From contig CAZEVO010000007.1 in the NCBI GenBank assembly GCA_964515235.1, forward strand, positions 3,484-67,483: a DNA stretch of 64,000 bases, read 5' to 3'. A program made the position numbers and the translations under genes. Under the pieces are notes generated by a model. The model was not told the origin of the DNA. It worked only from the letters and a program-made list of their open reading frames with translations, and ran no database searches. Shown in pieces: positions 52,997 through 61,199 of the stretch (position 1 is its first letter; each line of letters opens with the position of its first letter). The stretch comes from OPU3-GD-OMZ sp964515235. GTDB lineage: Bacteria; Pseudomonadota; Gammaproteobacteria; Methylococcales; Methylomonadaceae.

Positions 52997-54595
52997 ATGA
53001 CTTATCAGGCATTAGCACGAAAATGGCGGCCTCAGGACTTTAATGAGATTGTTGGCCAAGAGTCGGTTGTTAAATCATTAATGAATGCACTGAAGTCAGG
53101 TCGCTTACATCATGCCTATTTATTTACCGGAACGCGTGGTGTTGGTAAAACCACAATAGCACGTGTACTTGCCAAAGCCTTAAACTGTGAGGATATACAG
53201 GCGTCAAATCCTTGTGGACAGTGTCTGGTATGTCGTGATATTGATGATGATAAGTACATTGATTTTCTTGAAATAGATGCGGCATCGAGAACCAAGGTAG
53301 AGGATACGCGGGACCTGATTGATAATATTCAGTATGCGCCCAGCCGTGGTCGTTATAAGGTGTACCTGATTGATGAAGTGCATATGTTATCAGGACACAG
53401 TTTCAATGCGTTATTAAAAACACTGGAAGAACCTCCAGCCCATGTTAAGTTTTTATTGGCAACGACAGATCCACAGAAAATTCCAGTCACGGTGTTGTCG
53501 CGGTGTTTACAGTTTAGTTTGAAGCATTTAACGGTTAATCAACTTGCAGATCAAATGCAGAGCATTTTGCAGAAAGAAACGATTACCTACGATGCTTCTG
53601 CATTAGCACTTATCGCTCATGTTGCTGCTGGCAGTATGCGTGATGGGTTAAGTCTTTTAGATCAGGCTATTGTTTTTGGAGAAGGCGAAGTTTCAATTGC
53701 TAATGTACAGTCCATGTTGGGCACAGTAGGCGATCAGGCTGTTGGTGAATTATTATTAACGGTGGCAGCCAATGATCCTGCCGGAGTATTGCAAAAGATT
53801 GCTGAAATAGCAGACTTTTCTTCAGACTTTGACTCGGTGTGCACTGGAGTCATTCGGCTGTTGCATCGAACAGCTTTGGCCCAGGTGGTGCCTGAGACAT
53901 TGGTAGCCGTAGAGTCTCGAGAACTGGTTGAGAAACTAACTGCAGCGCTCACGCCAGAAGAAGTTCAGCTGTATTATCAAATTGCCTTAACAGGACGAAA
54001 GGATTTGCAGATGGCTGTCGATTTGCGTAGTGGTTTTGAGATGTTATTGCTTCGAATGTTAGCATTCAGACCAGTCAGTACTGTGAATACAATGACTAAG
54101 CAGAACGAGGGCGTTGCACCGGTTACCCACAAGGTGACTGCGGCGCAGGAAGAATTTCAAAGCATTGATAATACACCGAAGTCTTCAGAGGCAAGTGATT
54201 GGTTGACAATGGTTGATGCAATGAAGTTGGGCGGTATGGCGAGACAGCTTGCAAACAATTGTATTTTAGCTTCGTTGTCAGATAATCAGTGTCAACTAGT
54301 GTTAGATGAGCGTTTTAAAGAATTACATGGTAACAAGACAGAACAATCCTTATCTAAGGCATTAGACGATTATTTGGGGCGGAAGGTTAAATTGTTGATT
54401 CAGAAGGAATCATTAGGAGATACAGTAACTCCAGCGAAATTAATTGATGAACAAATAAAAAGTCGGCAAGAAGTCGCAGAACAAACCATTGAAAATGATC
54501 AAGCGGTTAGGGCGTTAAAGGACAGGTTTTCAGCGCACATTATACCGGGAACGATAGAACCTGTTGAAAGTAATGAGGAACGTAATGAAAAATGA
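52997..54595 (+). CDS. dnaX: DNA polymerase III tau subunit
   Basis: DnaX is the clamp-loader ATPase that also ties polymerase to helicase. The ATG at 52997 gives 532 aa starting MTYQALARKWRPQ; a longer frame reaching back into the 4.5S gene is not real. Walker A is GTRGVGKTT (45-53), the zinc cysteines are C64, C73, C76, C79, DEVHM is Walker B and SRC carries the arginine finger. Domain V at the C-terminus is short. I saw no A-AAA-AAG slippery site, so production of a gamma form by frameshifting is not supported. Confidence 0.95.
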   Translation: MTYQALARKWRPQDFNEIVGQESVVKSLMNALKSGRLHHAYLFTGTRGVGKTTIARVLAKALNCEDIQASNPCGQCLVCRDIDDDKYIDFLEIDAASRTKVEDTRDLIDNIQYAPSRGRYKVYLIDEVHMLSGHSFNALLKTLEEPPAHVKFLLATTDPQKIPVTVLSRCLQFSLKHLTVNQLADQMQSILQKETITYDASALALIAHVAAGSMRDGLSLLDQAIVFGEGEVSIANVQSMLGTVGDQAVGELLLTVAANDPAGVLQKIAEIADFSSDFDSVCTGVIRLLHRTALAQVVPETLVAVESRELVEKLTAALTPEEVQLYYQIALTGRKDLQMAVDLRSGFEMLLLRMLAFRPVSTVNTMTKQNEGVAPVTHKVTAAQEEFQSIDNTPKSSEASDWLTMVDAMKLGGMARQLANNCILASLSDNQCQLVLDERFKELHGNKTEQSLSKALDDYLGRKVKLLIQKESLGDTVTPAKLIDEQIKSRQEVAEQTIENDQAVRALKDRFSAHIIPGTIEPVESNEERNEK

Positions 54596-54908
54596 ATTAG
54601 GAGGCTTGTTGCAACAAGCACAGAAGATGCAGGAGAACTTCCAGAAAACCCAAGAAGAACTGGCGCAAATGGAAGTTAAAGGTGAGTCGGGGGGAGGTTT
54701 GGTAACGTTGGTTATGACCGGAAAACGTGCCGTTAAAAAGGTTTCTATTGACGACTCTTTATTAGCTGATGATAAGGATATGCTTGAAGATTTAGTTGCC
54801 GCAGCTATTAATGATGCAGTGAATAAAGTCGCTAAGTTAAAGCAAGAGAAAATGGCAGGTATGACGGCGGGTTTTCCTATGCCACCAGGATTTAAAATGC
54901 CATTTTAA
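54585..54908 (+). CDS. ybaB: YbaB/EbfC family nucleoid-associated protein
   Basis: This 107 aa DNA-binding protein shows LLQQAQKMQENFQKTQEELAQMEVKGESGGGLVTLVMTG (read in parts) and a Met/Pro/Phe-rich C-terminus. The start at 54585 (GAGGA 5 nt upstream) overlaps dnaX by 11 bp; a further upstream start lacks support. The dnaX-ybaB-recR order is highly conserved. The family binds DNA as a dimer; a direct role in recombination is suspected only. Confidence 0.94.
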   Translation: MKNELGGLLQQAQKMQENFQKTQEELAQMEVKGESGGGLVTLVMTGKRAVKKVSIDDSLLADDKDMLEDLVAAAINDAVNKVAKLKQEKMAGMTAGFPMPPGFKMPF

Positions 54909-55504
54909 TGCATCAGTCAGGACTATTAAATGATTTGATCCAAGCGTTTTGTTGTTTACCAGGTGTGGGGCCTAAGTCTGCACAACGAATGGCTTTTCAT
55001 GTATTACAAAAAGATAAACGAGGCGGTGTTCTGCTTGCTGAAACGCTACAAAAGTCAATTGAACAAGTAAAGTATTGTCAGCAATGCCGAACGTTGACTG
55101 AGCATTCGGTCTGTCATCTTTGTACGAGTTCGTCTCGAGATGAGGCGATTTTATGTATTGTAGAAACGCCTGCTGATGTTTGGGTTGTTGAGCAATCTGC
55201 TGTATTTCGGGGCAAGTTTTTTGTTTTGCATGGTCGACTCTCGCCGTTAGATGGTATCGGGCCCAGTGAACTAGGTTTTGACTTGTTAGCACAACGGTTA
55301 GTCATGGGCGTTGTCAAAGAAATTATTTTGGCTACGAATGCGACCGTTGAAGGGGAGGCGACAGCTCATTTTATTAGTGAAATGGCAAGGCAAAGAAATA
55401 TTATTGCAACTCGTATTGCGCATGGAGTACCGATGGGTGGTGAGTTGGAATATATTGACGGTGGAACCTTAGCGCATGCGTTTAATGGTCGTCGGGAATT
55501 ATAA
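54908..55504 (+). CDS. recR: Recombination mediator protein RecR
   Basis: RecR works with RecO (and RecF) to load RecA on gapped DNA. The 198 aa show an N-terminal HhH (FCCLPGVGPKSAQRMAFHVL), a C4 zinc motif (CQQCRTLTEHSVCHLC), a Toprim domain (CIVETPADVWVVE, LSPLDGIGPSELG) and GGELEYIDGGTLAHAF at the end. The ATG overlaps the ybaB stop (TAATG). Confidence 0.97.
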   Translation: MHQSGLLNDLIQAFCCLPGVGPKSAQRMAFHVLQKDKRGGVLLAETLQKSIEQVKYCQQCRTLTEHSVCHLCTSSSRDEAILCIVETPADVWVVEQSAVFRGKFFVLHGRLSPLDGIGPSELGFDLLAQRLVMGVVKEIILATNATVEGEATAHFISEMARQRNIIATRIAHGVPMGGELEYIDGGTLAHAFNGRREL

Positions 55505-55518
55505 CAGGGTGGTATGAA

Positions 55519-55860
55519 ATGATGAGTGATTGTATATTTTGCAAAATGGTTCGTAGGGAAATTGTACCGGCTGTTGTTTACGAAGATGCAGATGTTTTAG
55601 CATTTAATGATATCAACCCGCAAGCGCCTGTGCATATCTTGGTAATCCCGAAACAACATATTGCAACGCTCAATGAGTTAACAGAAAAGTCCATAGCCGG
55701 GGAGTTATTAACGCGCTGTGCTAGTATTGCAAAGGAGCAAGGCCTGGCAGAGGATGGCTATCGTACGGTGATTAATTGTAATGGTCATGGCGGGCAAGAG
55801 GTCTATCATTTGCATATACATTTACTGGGTGGTCGCCAAATGCTTTGGCCTCCGGGTTAA
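55519..55860 (+). CDS. HIT family nucleotide-binding protein (HinT-like)
   Basis: This 113 aa protein of the histidine triad family hydrolyses purine phosphoramidates such as AMP-lysine. The N-terminal CIFCKMVRREIVPAVVYED is typical, and the triad is HLHIHLL, preceded by NGHGGQEV. It starts with two adjacent ATGs. It lies 14 bp after recR on the same strand. Confidence 0.93.
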   Translation: MMSDCIFCKMVRREIVPAVVYEDADVLAFNDINPQAPVHILVIPKQHIATLNELTEKSIAGELLTRCASIAKEQGLAEDGYRTVINCNGHGGQEVYHLHIHLLGGRQMLWPPG

Positions 55861-55880
55861 TGCTGTTTCTAGAGTTGTAG

Positions 55881-56768
55881 TTAAGGATTCATTTTCTCTT
55901 TTAACTTTAAGAAACGTTGGTAGCGCATTAAACTGATAACTTGGTTTTCAACAGCATTTCGTACAGCGCAGCCTTTATCTTTTTGGTGTCGGCAATCATT
56001 AAATTGACAGGCTTCAATAAAGGGCTGAAACTCTCTAAAGCCGTAGGCTAATTGGGCTTCAGTTAGTCCTGCAAGACCGAAAATAGCAACACCTGGGCTG
56101 TCAATAAGGTCGCCACCATTAGGTAGGTGGTAAAGGGTTGCTGTTGTTGTGGTGTGGCGCCCGTGTGCGTTGGCTTCTGATAGCGTATTTGTTTTGAGTA
56201 ACTTATCGGGAATTAAAACATTGGTCAGAGATGATTTGCCGACACCCGATTGTCCGGCTAGGATGCTAGTTTTATTTGTCAGTGTATCGGTGAGCGTTGA
56301 CAGGCCTTTTCCGGTCGTAGCGCTGACAGAATGTAATCTATAGCCCATGTCCTGATAGCGTGTAAGTTCCGCAGTAATACGTTGGCGCTCAGCATTGGGG
56401 CTCAGGTCAATTTTATTAAAGACTAATTCAGCACTAATATTCCGATTTTCACAAACAGCCAGATATTGGTCGATTAATAAGAAGTCGCAGCGAGGTTTAG
56501 TCGCAAAGACTACGATCACTTTGTCTATATTGGCTGCCACGGGGCGTGTTTTGCCTTGGCGCGCCGGCCTTGTCAAGACAGAGCGGCGAGGGAGTAGTTC
56601 AGTAACGCGGCCCTGATCAGGGCCGGTTTTTTCCCATAAGACCTGATCGCCGACGGCGGCAATACCAAGTTGTCGGCGTGTTTGGCAAATGATCGTTTTT
56701 CCCGCACTCTCAATAGCAAGCCCTTTGCCTAAGTGTGCAATGACGAGGCCGTTTAGAAAATCAGCCAT
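55881..56768 (-). CDS. rsgA: Small ribosomal subunit biogenesis GTPase RsgA
   Basis: RsgA is a late 30S assembly GTPase with a circularly permuted G domain. The 295 aa show the N-terminal OB fold (VGDQVLW), G4 FNKIDL, G1 GQSGVGKSSL, G3 DSPG and a C-terminal zinc knuckle (CQFNDCRHQKDKGCAV). It overlaps the start of the M48 peptidase gene's end by 8 bp on the same strand. rsgA beside orn is common; here the peptidase lies between, divergent from orn. Confidence 0.95.
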   Translation of the reverse strand: MADFLNGLVIAHLGKGLAIESAGKTIICQTRRQLGIAAVGDQVLWEKTGPDQGRVTELLPRRSVLTRPARQGKTRPVAANIDKVIVVFATKPRCDFLLIDQYLAVCENRNISAELVFNKIDLSPNAERQRITAELTRYQDMGYRLHSVSATTGKGLSTLTDTLTNKTSILAGQSGVGKSSLTNVLIPDKLLKTNTLSEANAHGRHTTTTATLYHLPNGGDLIDSPGVAIFGLAGLTEAQLAYGFREFQPFIEACQFNDCRHQKDKGCAVRNAVENQVISLMRYQRFLKLKEKMNP

Positions 56769-58011
56769 TTAAGGCGTCAGGATCCAGATGATCAATGCGA
56801 ATAGCTGCAGGTGGGTGGCTGTAGTGAAAAGCGGAATACAGTGGGTCAGGTGTTAAGGTGTTTGCATTTTCACGATAAAGTTTGACCAGACCACTAATTA
56901 GCATTGCAGCCTTTGCATTATTAGCAGCAAAGTCATCGGCTTCAAATTCGAATTTACGTTGAAAAAATGCGCTGATAGGTTGAATAAAAAAGGTGAAAAC
57001 TGGAGAAACCAACATAAATAATAATAAGGCCGCGGCATTTGATGGTTCAGAAATACCTAAACCTTGAAAAAACCAATTTTGTTCAATGAGCCATCCGAGA
57101 ACACCAAGGCTAATGAGGGTCATGATTGATGTGGCTATAAGCATTTTAATGACGTGTTTGCATTTGAAGTGACCGAGTTCATGGGCCAGTACTGCTTCTA
57201 ATTCTTCATCGTCAAGGGATTCAATCAGTGTGTCAAAGAAGACAATACGTTTGTTATTACCGATGCCAGTAAAATAAGCATTACCATGGCCTGAGCGACG
57301 AGAGCCATCCATCACAAAGATGCCTTGACTGTTAAAGCCGCAACGCTCCAGTAACTGTTGAATACGATCTTTAAGAGGGCCATCTTCCAGTGGTGTGAAC
57401 TTGTTGAATAAGGGTGCAATAACGGTTGGAAATAACCAGCTCATCAGTAGTGAAAAACCCATTAAAATAACCCAAGCCAAAAGCCACCAGTATGTGCCTA
57501 CAGTGTTCATGATCCAGATAATGAGTGCTAAAATAGGTAGTCCGATGAGAAGCATTAAAAAGATCTGAATGAGTTGATCTTTGGCAAATTGAATGGGGGT
57601 GCTGCGATTAAAACCGAATTTTTCTTCAATAACAAAGGTCTGGTAGATACTGGTAGGTAGTTCCAAAACGTGCATAATGAGGAAGATTGTGACCATAGCG
57701 CCGAGGCCCGTTGTTATGGGTGAATAACCATAAGACTGCCAAAGTGAGAAAGACCAATCTATGCCGCCACCGATAGTGAGAAATAACAAGAAAAAAACGC
57801 CGGCAATTTGGTCGTAACCGCCAAGTTTTTCTTTGGCGAGAGTGTAATCGGCTGCTTTTTGGTGTTCTTCAAGTGTCACTGTTGAATTAAAGGCTTTAGG
57901 AACTTTGTCACGGTGTAAGTCAACATGACTGCTTTGACGTTTTGAGAGCCAGTATTGCGTGCTAAAAGATAAGGCAAGAGCGATAAGGAAGATGACAGTA
58001 AAGGTATTCAT
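56761..58011 (-). CDS. M48 family membrane zinc metallopeptidase (Ste24/CAAX protease type)
   Basis: This 416 aa polytopic membrane protein has about six to seven hydrophobic helices. The zinc site is HELGH in AVLAHELGHFKCKHV, with the third ligand in FEFEADDFAA. FGFNRSTPIQF and SRRSGHGNAYFTG are typical of M48A (Ste24) enzymes, longer than HtpX. Bacteria usually lack CAAX prenylation, so a membrane-protein quality-control role is more likely. It precedes rsgA (8-bp overlap) and diverges from orn. Confidence 0.87.
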   Translation of the reverse strand: MNTFTVIFLIALALSFSTQYWLSKRQSSHVDLHRDKVPKAFNSTVTLEEHQKAADYTLAKEKLGGYDQIAGVFFLLFLTIGGGIDWSFSLWQSYGYSPITTGLGAMVTIFLIMHVLELPTSIYQTFVIEEKFGFNRSTPIQFAKDQLIQIFLMLLIGLPILALIIWIMNTVGTYWWLLAWVILMGFSLLMSWLFPTVIAPLFNKFTPLEDGPLKDRIQQLLERCGFNSQGIFVMDGSRRSGHGNAYFTGIGNNKRIVFFDTLIESLDDEELEAVLAHELGHFKCKHVIKMLIATSIMTLISLGVLGWLIEQNWFFQGLGISEPSNAAALLLFMLVSPVFTFFIQPISAFFQRKFEFEADDFAANNAKAAMLISGLVKLYRENANTLTPDPLYSAFHYSHPPAAIRIDHLDPDALNG

Positions 58012-58104
58012 GGGTGATTGCTTTAAGTTATTTCAAAAAGTTAGGTATAAAGATTAGCCAATGCTACAATTTGTCGCAACTTTTATCTGTAGACTGGGTA
58101 TTTT

Positions 58105-58656
58105 ATGGCATTAGACTCTCAAAACCTTATCTGGATCGATCTGGAAATGACGGGCCTAGATCCGAACAGAGATTTTATCATAGAGATAGCGACTGTGGTG
58201 ACCGATGCACAGCTCAATATTCTGGCAGAAGGTCCAGTCTTAGCCATTCATCAGCCAGATGCGGTCATTGACGCTATGGATGACTGGAATCAACAACACC
58301 ATAGTCAGTCGGGTTTGATCGAACGAGTTAAGAACAGTGAGATAACAGATGCCGTAGCCGAACAAGAAACTTTAGCTTTCTTGTCACAGTGGGTAGGGGC
58401 AAATCAATCGCCGATTTGTGGTAACAGTATTGGGCAGGATCGGCGTTTTTTGGTGCGCTATATGCCAGAATTGGCGAATTTCTTTCATTACCGTAATTTG
58501 GACGTATCGACATTAAAAGAACTTGCTCAACGTTGGGCACCGGAATTATTGGATGGCTTTGTAAAAAAAGGCAGTCACCAAGCGTTAGACGATGTTTTAG
58601 AATCGATCGAAGAATTGAAGTATTACCGAAAACATTTTATTAAATTACCATCATGA
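58105..58656 (+). CDS. orn: Oligoribonuclease
   Basis: Orn is a DEDDh 3'-5' exoribonuclease that degrades di- and short oligonucleotides, including pGpG. The 183 aa show IWIDLEMTGLDPNRDFIIEIA (the Asp-Glu pair), GNSIGQDRRFL, NLDVSTLKELAQRW and the final HQALDDVLESIEELKYYR. Its last codons overlap the crcB start by 4 bp (ATGA). Confidence 0.97.
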   Translation: MALDSQNLIWIDLEMTGLDPNRDFIIEIATVVTDAQLNILAEGPVLAIHQPDAVIDAMDDWNQQHHSQSGLIERVKNSEITDAVAEQETLAFLSQWVGANQSPICGNSIGQDRRFLVRYMPELANFFHYRNLDVSTLKELAQRWAPELLDGFVKKGSHQALDDVLESIEELKYYRKHFIKLPS

Positions 58657-59360
58657 ATCAGATTTATGCGGTTGCATTTGGCGGTGCGCTTGGCGCCGTA
58701 TTGCGATTCCTAATTTCAACAGGAGTTTATCAGTGGTTAGGGCGTGGATTTCCCTACGGAACCTTAGCTGTAAATGTTATTGGTTCTTTTTTAATAGGTT
58801 TGATGACAGAAGCACTGGTGGTACAGCGTGTTGCATTAGGTGATGAATATCGATTGGCTATTTTGGTGGGAGTATTTGGCTCACTCACGACCTTTTCAAC
58901 ATTTTCATTGGATACGCTTTATTTGTTAGAGCAAGGAAACCTAACAAAAGCAATGTTGAATGTTTTTGTAAGCGTTAGCATTTGTGTTTTAGTGGTGTGG
59001 CTAGGGCTGTCTATGGGGCGATTGATTTTTCAAGAATCTTCAGGATTTTATCACGGTTCTAATTGGTCATTGCCCTACGGTTTATTAATAACCAATTCGA
59101 TTGGCGCTTTTTTAATCGGGATGGTGGCCGGCACGTTGATGCACAAGGTTGCATTAACCGTTGAATATCAGACGGTAGCAGTTGTGTTGCTTGGCGGGTT
59201 GTTTATAACCCTTTCCAGCCTTTATATAATGTTGCACATGATTGAAGAGGGCTTTTCGTTTGATGAGACTTTTAATCTTGTTGCGAGCTTACTTTTAGGT
59301 AATGTGGTTTTAACCGGTTCCATGCTAAGTGTAGGACTTTTGGCAGGCAAGCAAATGTAG
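58653..59360 (+). CDS. crcB: Fluoride channel CrcB/Fluc, tandem-fused double form
   Basis: This 235 aa protein is nearly twice the usual CrcB length (about 125). Residues 1-125 form a canonical unit with GGALGAVLRF, the pore Asn41 in VNVIGSFLIG, and the box GSLTTFSTFS with both Phe. Residues 139-235 repeat it: LPYGLLITNSIGAFLIG (Asn148), then GGLFITLSSLY, where both Phe positions are Leu, then a last helix. The second unit seems to lack its own first helix, since the helix at about 100-125 would serve both, giving about seven helices. Fluc normally works as a dual-topology dimer. It is coupled to orn, and serS follows. Confidence 0.88.
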   Translation: MNQIYAVAFGGALGAVLRFLISTGVYQWLGRGFPYGTLAVNVIGSFLIGLMTEALVVQRVALGDEYRLAILVGVFGSLTTFSTFSLDTLYLLEQGNLTKAMLNVFVSVSICVLVVWLGLSMGRLIFQESSGFYHGSNWSLPYGLLITNSIGAFLIGMVAGTLMHKVALTVEYQTVAVVLLGGLFITLSSLYIMLHMIEEGFSFDETFNLVASLLLGNVVLTGSMLSVGLLAGKQM

Positions 59361-59405
59361 CGCTTAAGCAGTGAGTATTTTCGTGACCATAGAGGTATAT
59401 TTTGT

Positions 59406-59428
59406 CCCTGTTTTAGCGGGGTTTTTTT
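59406..59428 (+). terminator. Intrinsic terminator after crcB
   Basis: CCCTG (59406-59410), loop TTTTAG, CGGGG (59417-59421), then TTTTTTT. A compact GC stem with a proper U tract, 46 bp after the crcB stop and 22 bp before the serS start. Confidence 0.82.
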
Positions 59429-59450
59429 ATTTTTTAGGTAGTTGAAAACT

Positions 59451-60725
59451 ATGTTAGACCCAAGATTATTAAGAGCAGATATCAATGCAGTTAAACAGGC
59501 ATTAAGTCACCGTAAGGTGGAGTTAGATGTTGCTGCTTATAGTGCGTTGGAAACGCAGCGTAAAAACCTACAGATTCAGACACAAGAGTTACAAAATGAA
59601 CGTAATTCTCGATCTAAAGCAATTGGTCAAGCGAAGGCGAAAGGAGCTGATATACAGCCTTTGTTGGCTGATGTGCAGTCACTAGGCGATCAGTTAAAAG
59701 ACACTGAGAAAGAATTAAGTCAGGTCCAAGAGGCATTAACTGATTTTTTTATGAGTTTACCTAATATTCTGGATGCTGCGGTTCCTGAAGGGCGTGATGA
59801 AGCCGATAATTTGGAGTTGTATTGTTGGGGGGATCCACGGCAATTTGATTTTGAACCTTTAGATCATGTCGATCTGGGCGCTAATTTAGGGGGTATGGAT
59901 TTTGAGACGGGTGCAAAAATCGCAACGGCTCGATTTGTTGTGTTGACCGGCCCTGTTGCCCGGTTACAGCGCGCTTTGATTCAATTTATGCTTGATGTTC
60001 ATGGGCGAGAGCATGGTTATCAAGAAACCTATGTGCCTTTTCTGGCCAATACAGAAACACTACAAGGAACCGGGCAGTTACCAAAGTTTGAAAAAGATTT
60101 ATTTAAAATAGAAAGTGAAACACCGCTATATTTGATTCCAACTGCGGAGGTTCCAGTCACTAATAGTGTTCGTGGTGAAATTGTAGAGGCTGATAAGATG
60201 CCCTTGAAATATGTCTGTCAAACACCTTGTTTTCGAAGTGAGGCAGGTTCATACGGAAAAGATGTTAGAGGGCTTATACGTCAACATCAATTTGAAAAAG
60301 TTGAGTTAGTGCAAATTGTCCGGGCAGAAGACTCGGATGCGGCGCACGAAGAATTAACAATGCATGCCGAGAATATCCTTAAATTATTAAATTTACCTTA
60401 TCGTAAAGTTCTACTCTGTGCAGGTGACACGGGGTTCTCATCTCGAAAAACTTATGACCTTGAGGTTTGGTTGCCTGGGCAGCAAAAATATAGGGAAATT
60501 TCTTCATGTAGTAATTTTGGTGATTTTCAGGCTCGTCGAATGCAGGCGCGTTGGCGCAACCCTGAGACCGGCAAGCCGGAATTAGTCCATACGATTAATG
60601 GTTCTGGTTTGGCAGCTGGCCGAACCTTGGTTGCAGTGATGGAAAATTGTCAAGATGCTGAAGGTAGAATTCATATTCCTGAGGTGTTGGTGCCCTATAT
60701 GGGTGGCTTGACAGTGATAGAATAA
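59451..60725 (+). CDS. serS: Serine--tRNA ligase
   Basis: SerRS is a class II synthetase of 424 aa. It has an N-terminal antiparallel coiled-coil that grips the long variable arm of tRNA-Ser (about residues 30-100), motif 2 in FRSEAGSYGKDVRGLIRQHQF and motif 3 in NGSGLAAGRTLVAVMEN. The ATG at 59451 is preferred over a TTG at 59442; AGGTAG lies 9 nt upstream. The terminator just before it suggests that its promoter lies within or overlaps crcB. Confidence 0.97.
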   Translation: MLDPRLLRADINAVKQALSHRKVELDVAAYSALETQRKNLQIQTQELQNERNSRSKAIGQAKAKGADIQPLLADVQSLGDQLKDTEKELSQVQEALTDFFMSLPNILDAAVPEGRDEADNLELYCWGDPRQFDFEPLDHVDLGANLGGMDFETGAKIATARFVVLTGPVARLQRALIQFMLDVHGREHGYQETYVPFLANTETLQGTGQLPKFEKDLFKIESETPLYLIPTAEVPVTNSVRGEIVEADKMPLKYVCQTPCFRSEAGSYGKDVRGLIRQHQFEKVELVQIVRAEDSDAAHEELTMHAENILKLLNLPYRKVLLCAGDTGFSSRKTYDLEVWLPGQQKYREISSCSNFGDFQARRMQARWRNPETGKPELVHTINGSGLAAGRTLVAVMENCQDAEGRIHIPEVLVPYMGGLTVIE

Positions 60726-60764
60726 ATGTTCTGTTGTTAATAAAGGCTTTGAACAGGGAAAATC

Positions 60765-61199
60765 ATGAATAAAATAAAATCTTTAGTGTTAGTTGTTTTT
60801 TTACTAGTACCGGTGTGTAGCTGGTCTGCGGGTCAGCCAGATTTAGCGGTGCTTCAAGAGTCAGCAGACCAAGGTAATGCATTAGCGCAAGCGCAAGTGG
60901 GGGCTATTTATTATTTAGGAAAAGGTGTGATGCAGGATCCAGCCACCGCAGCGCGGTGGCTAAAAAAAGCAGCTGATCAGGAATTAGTTGAAGCGGCGGT
61001 AATGATGGGTGCATTGAGTGATATCGGGTTGGGGGTTCCAGCCAGTGTTAGTGGTGCAAGAGTGTGGTATCAAAAAGCAGTTGCTCTCGGTTCTGAGCCA
61101 GCGAAGGGTGTTTTAAGCTACTATGCCGATGTGGAACGCGCGATGAAGGCGATGGGGATTGCTAAACAGTATGCAAATTTAGTATTAAGAAAAAAATAA
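60765..61199 (+). CDS. Secreted Sel1-like repeat protein
   Basis: I recognise no named gene. This 144 aa protein has a signal peptide (SLVLVVFLLVPVCSWSAG) and then two to three Sel1-like repeats: NALAQAQVGAIYYLGKGVMQ, DPATAARWLKKAADQ and VEAAVMMGALSDIGLGV with WYQKAVALG. Sel1 repeats are TPR-like helical scaffolds for protein contacts, often in the periplasm. It sits between serS and gltX and ends where the gltX ATG begins, so gltX translation is likely tied to it. Confidence 0.8.
   Translation: MNKIKSLVLVVFLLVPVCSWSAGQPDLAVLQESADQGNALAQAQVGAIYYLGKGVMQDPATAARWLKKAADQELVEAAVMMGALSDIGLGVPASVSGARVWYQKAVALGSEPAKGVLSYYADVERAMKAMGIAKQYANLVLRKK

Noticed and set aside
54456..54475. A-rich stretch in dnaX as a frameshift site for a gamma subunit
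   Set aside because: The frame reads ATA AAA AGT, not A AAA AAG, and it lies too near the 3' end.
58640..58660. Fluoride riboswitch in front of crcB
   Set aside because: crcB overlaps orn by 4 bp and there is no leader to hold one.
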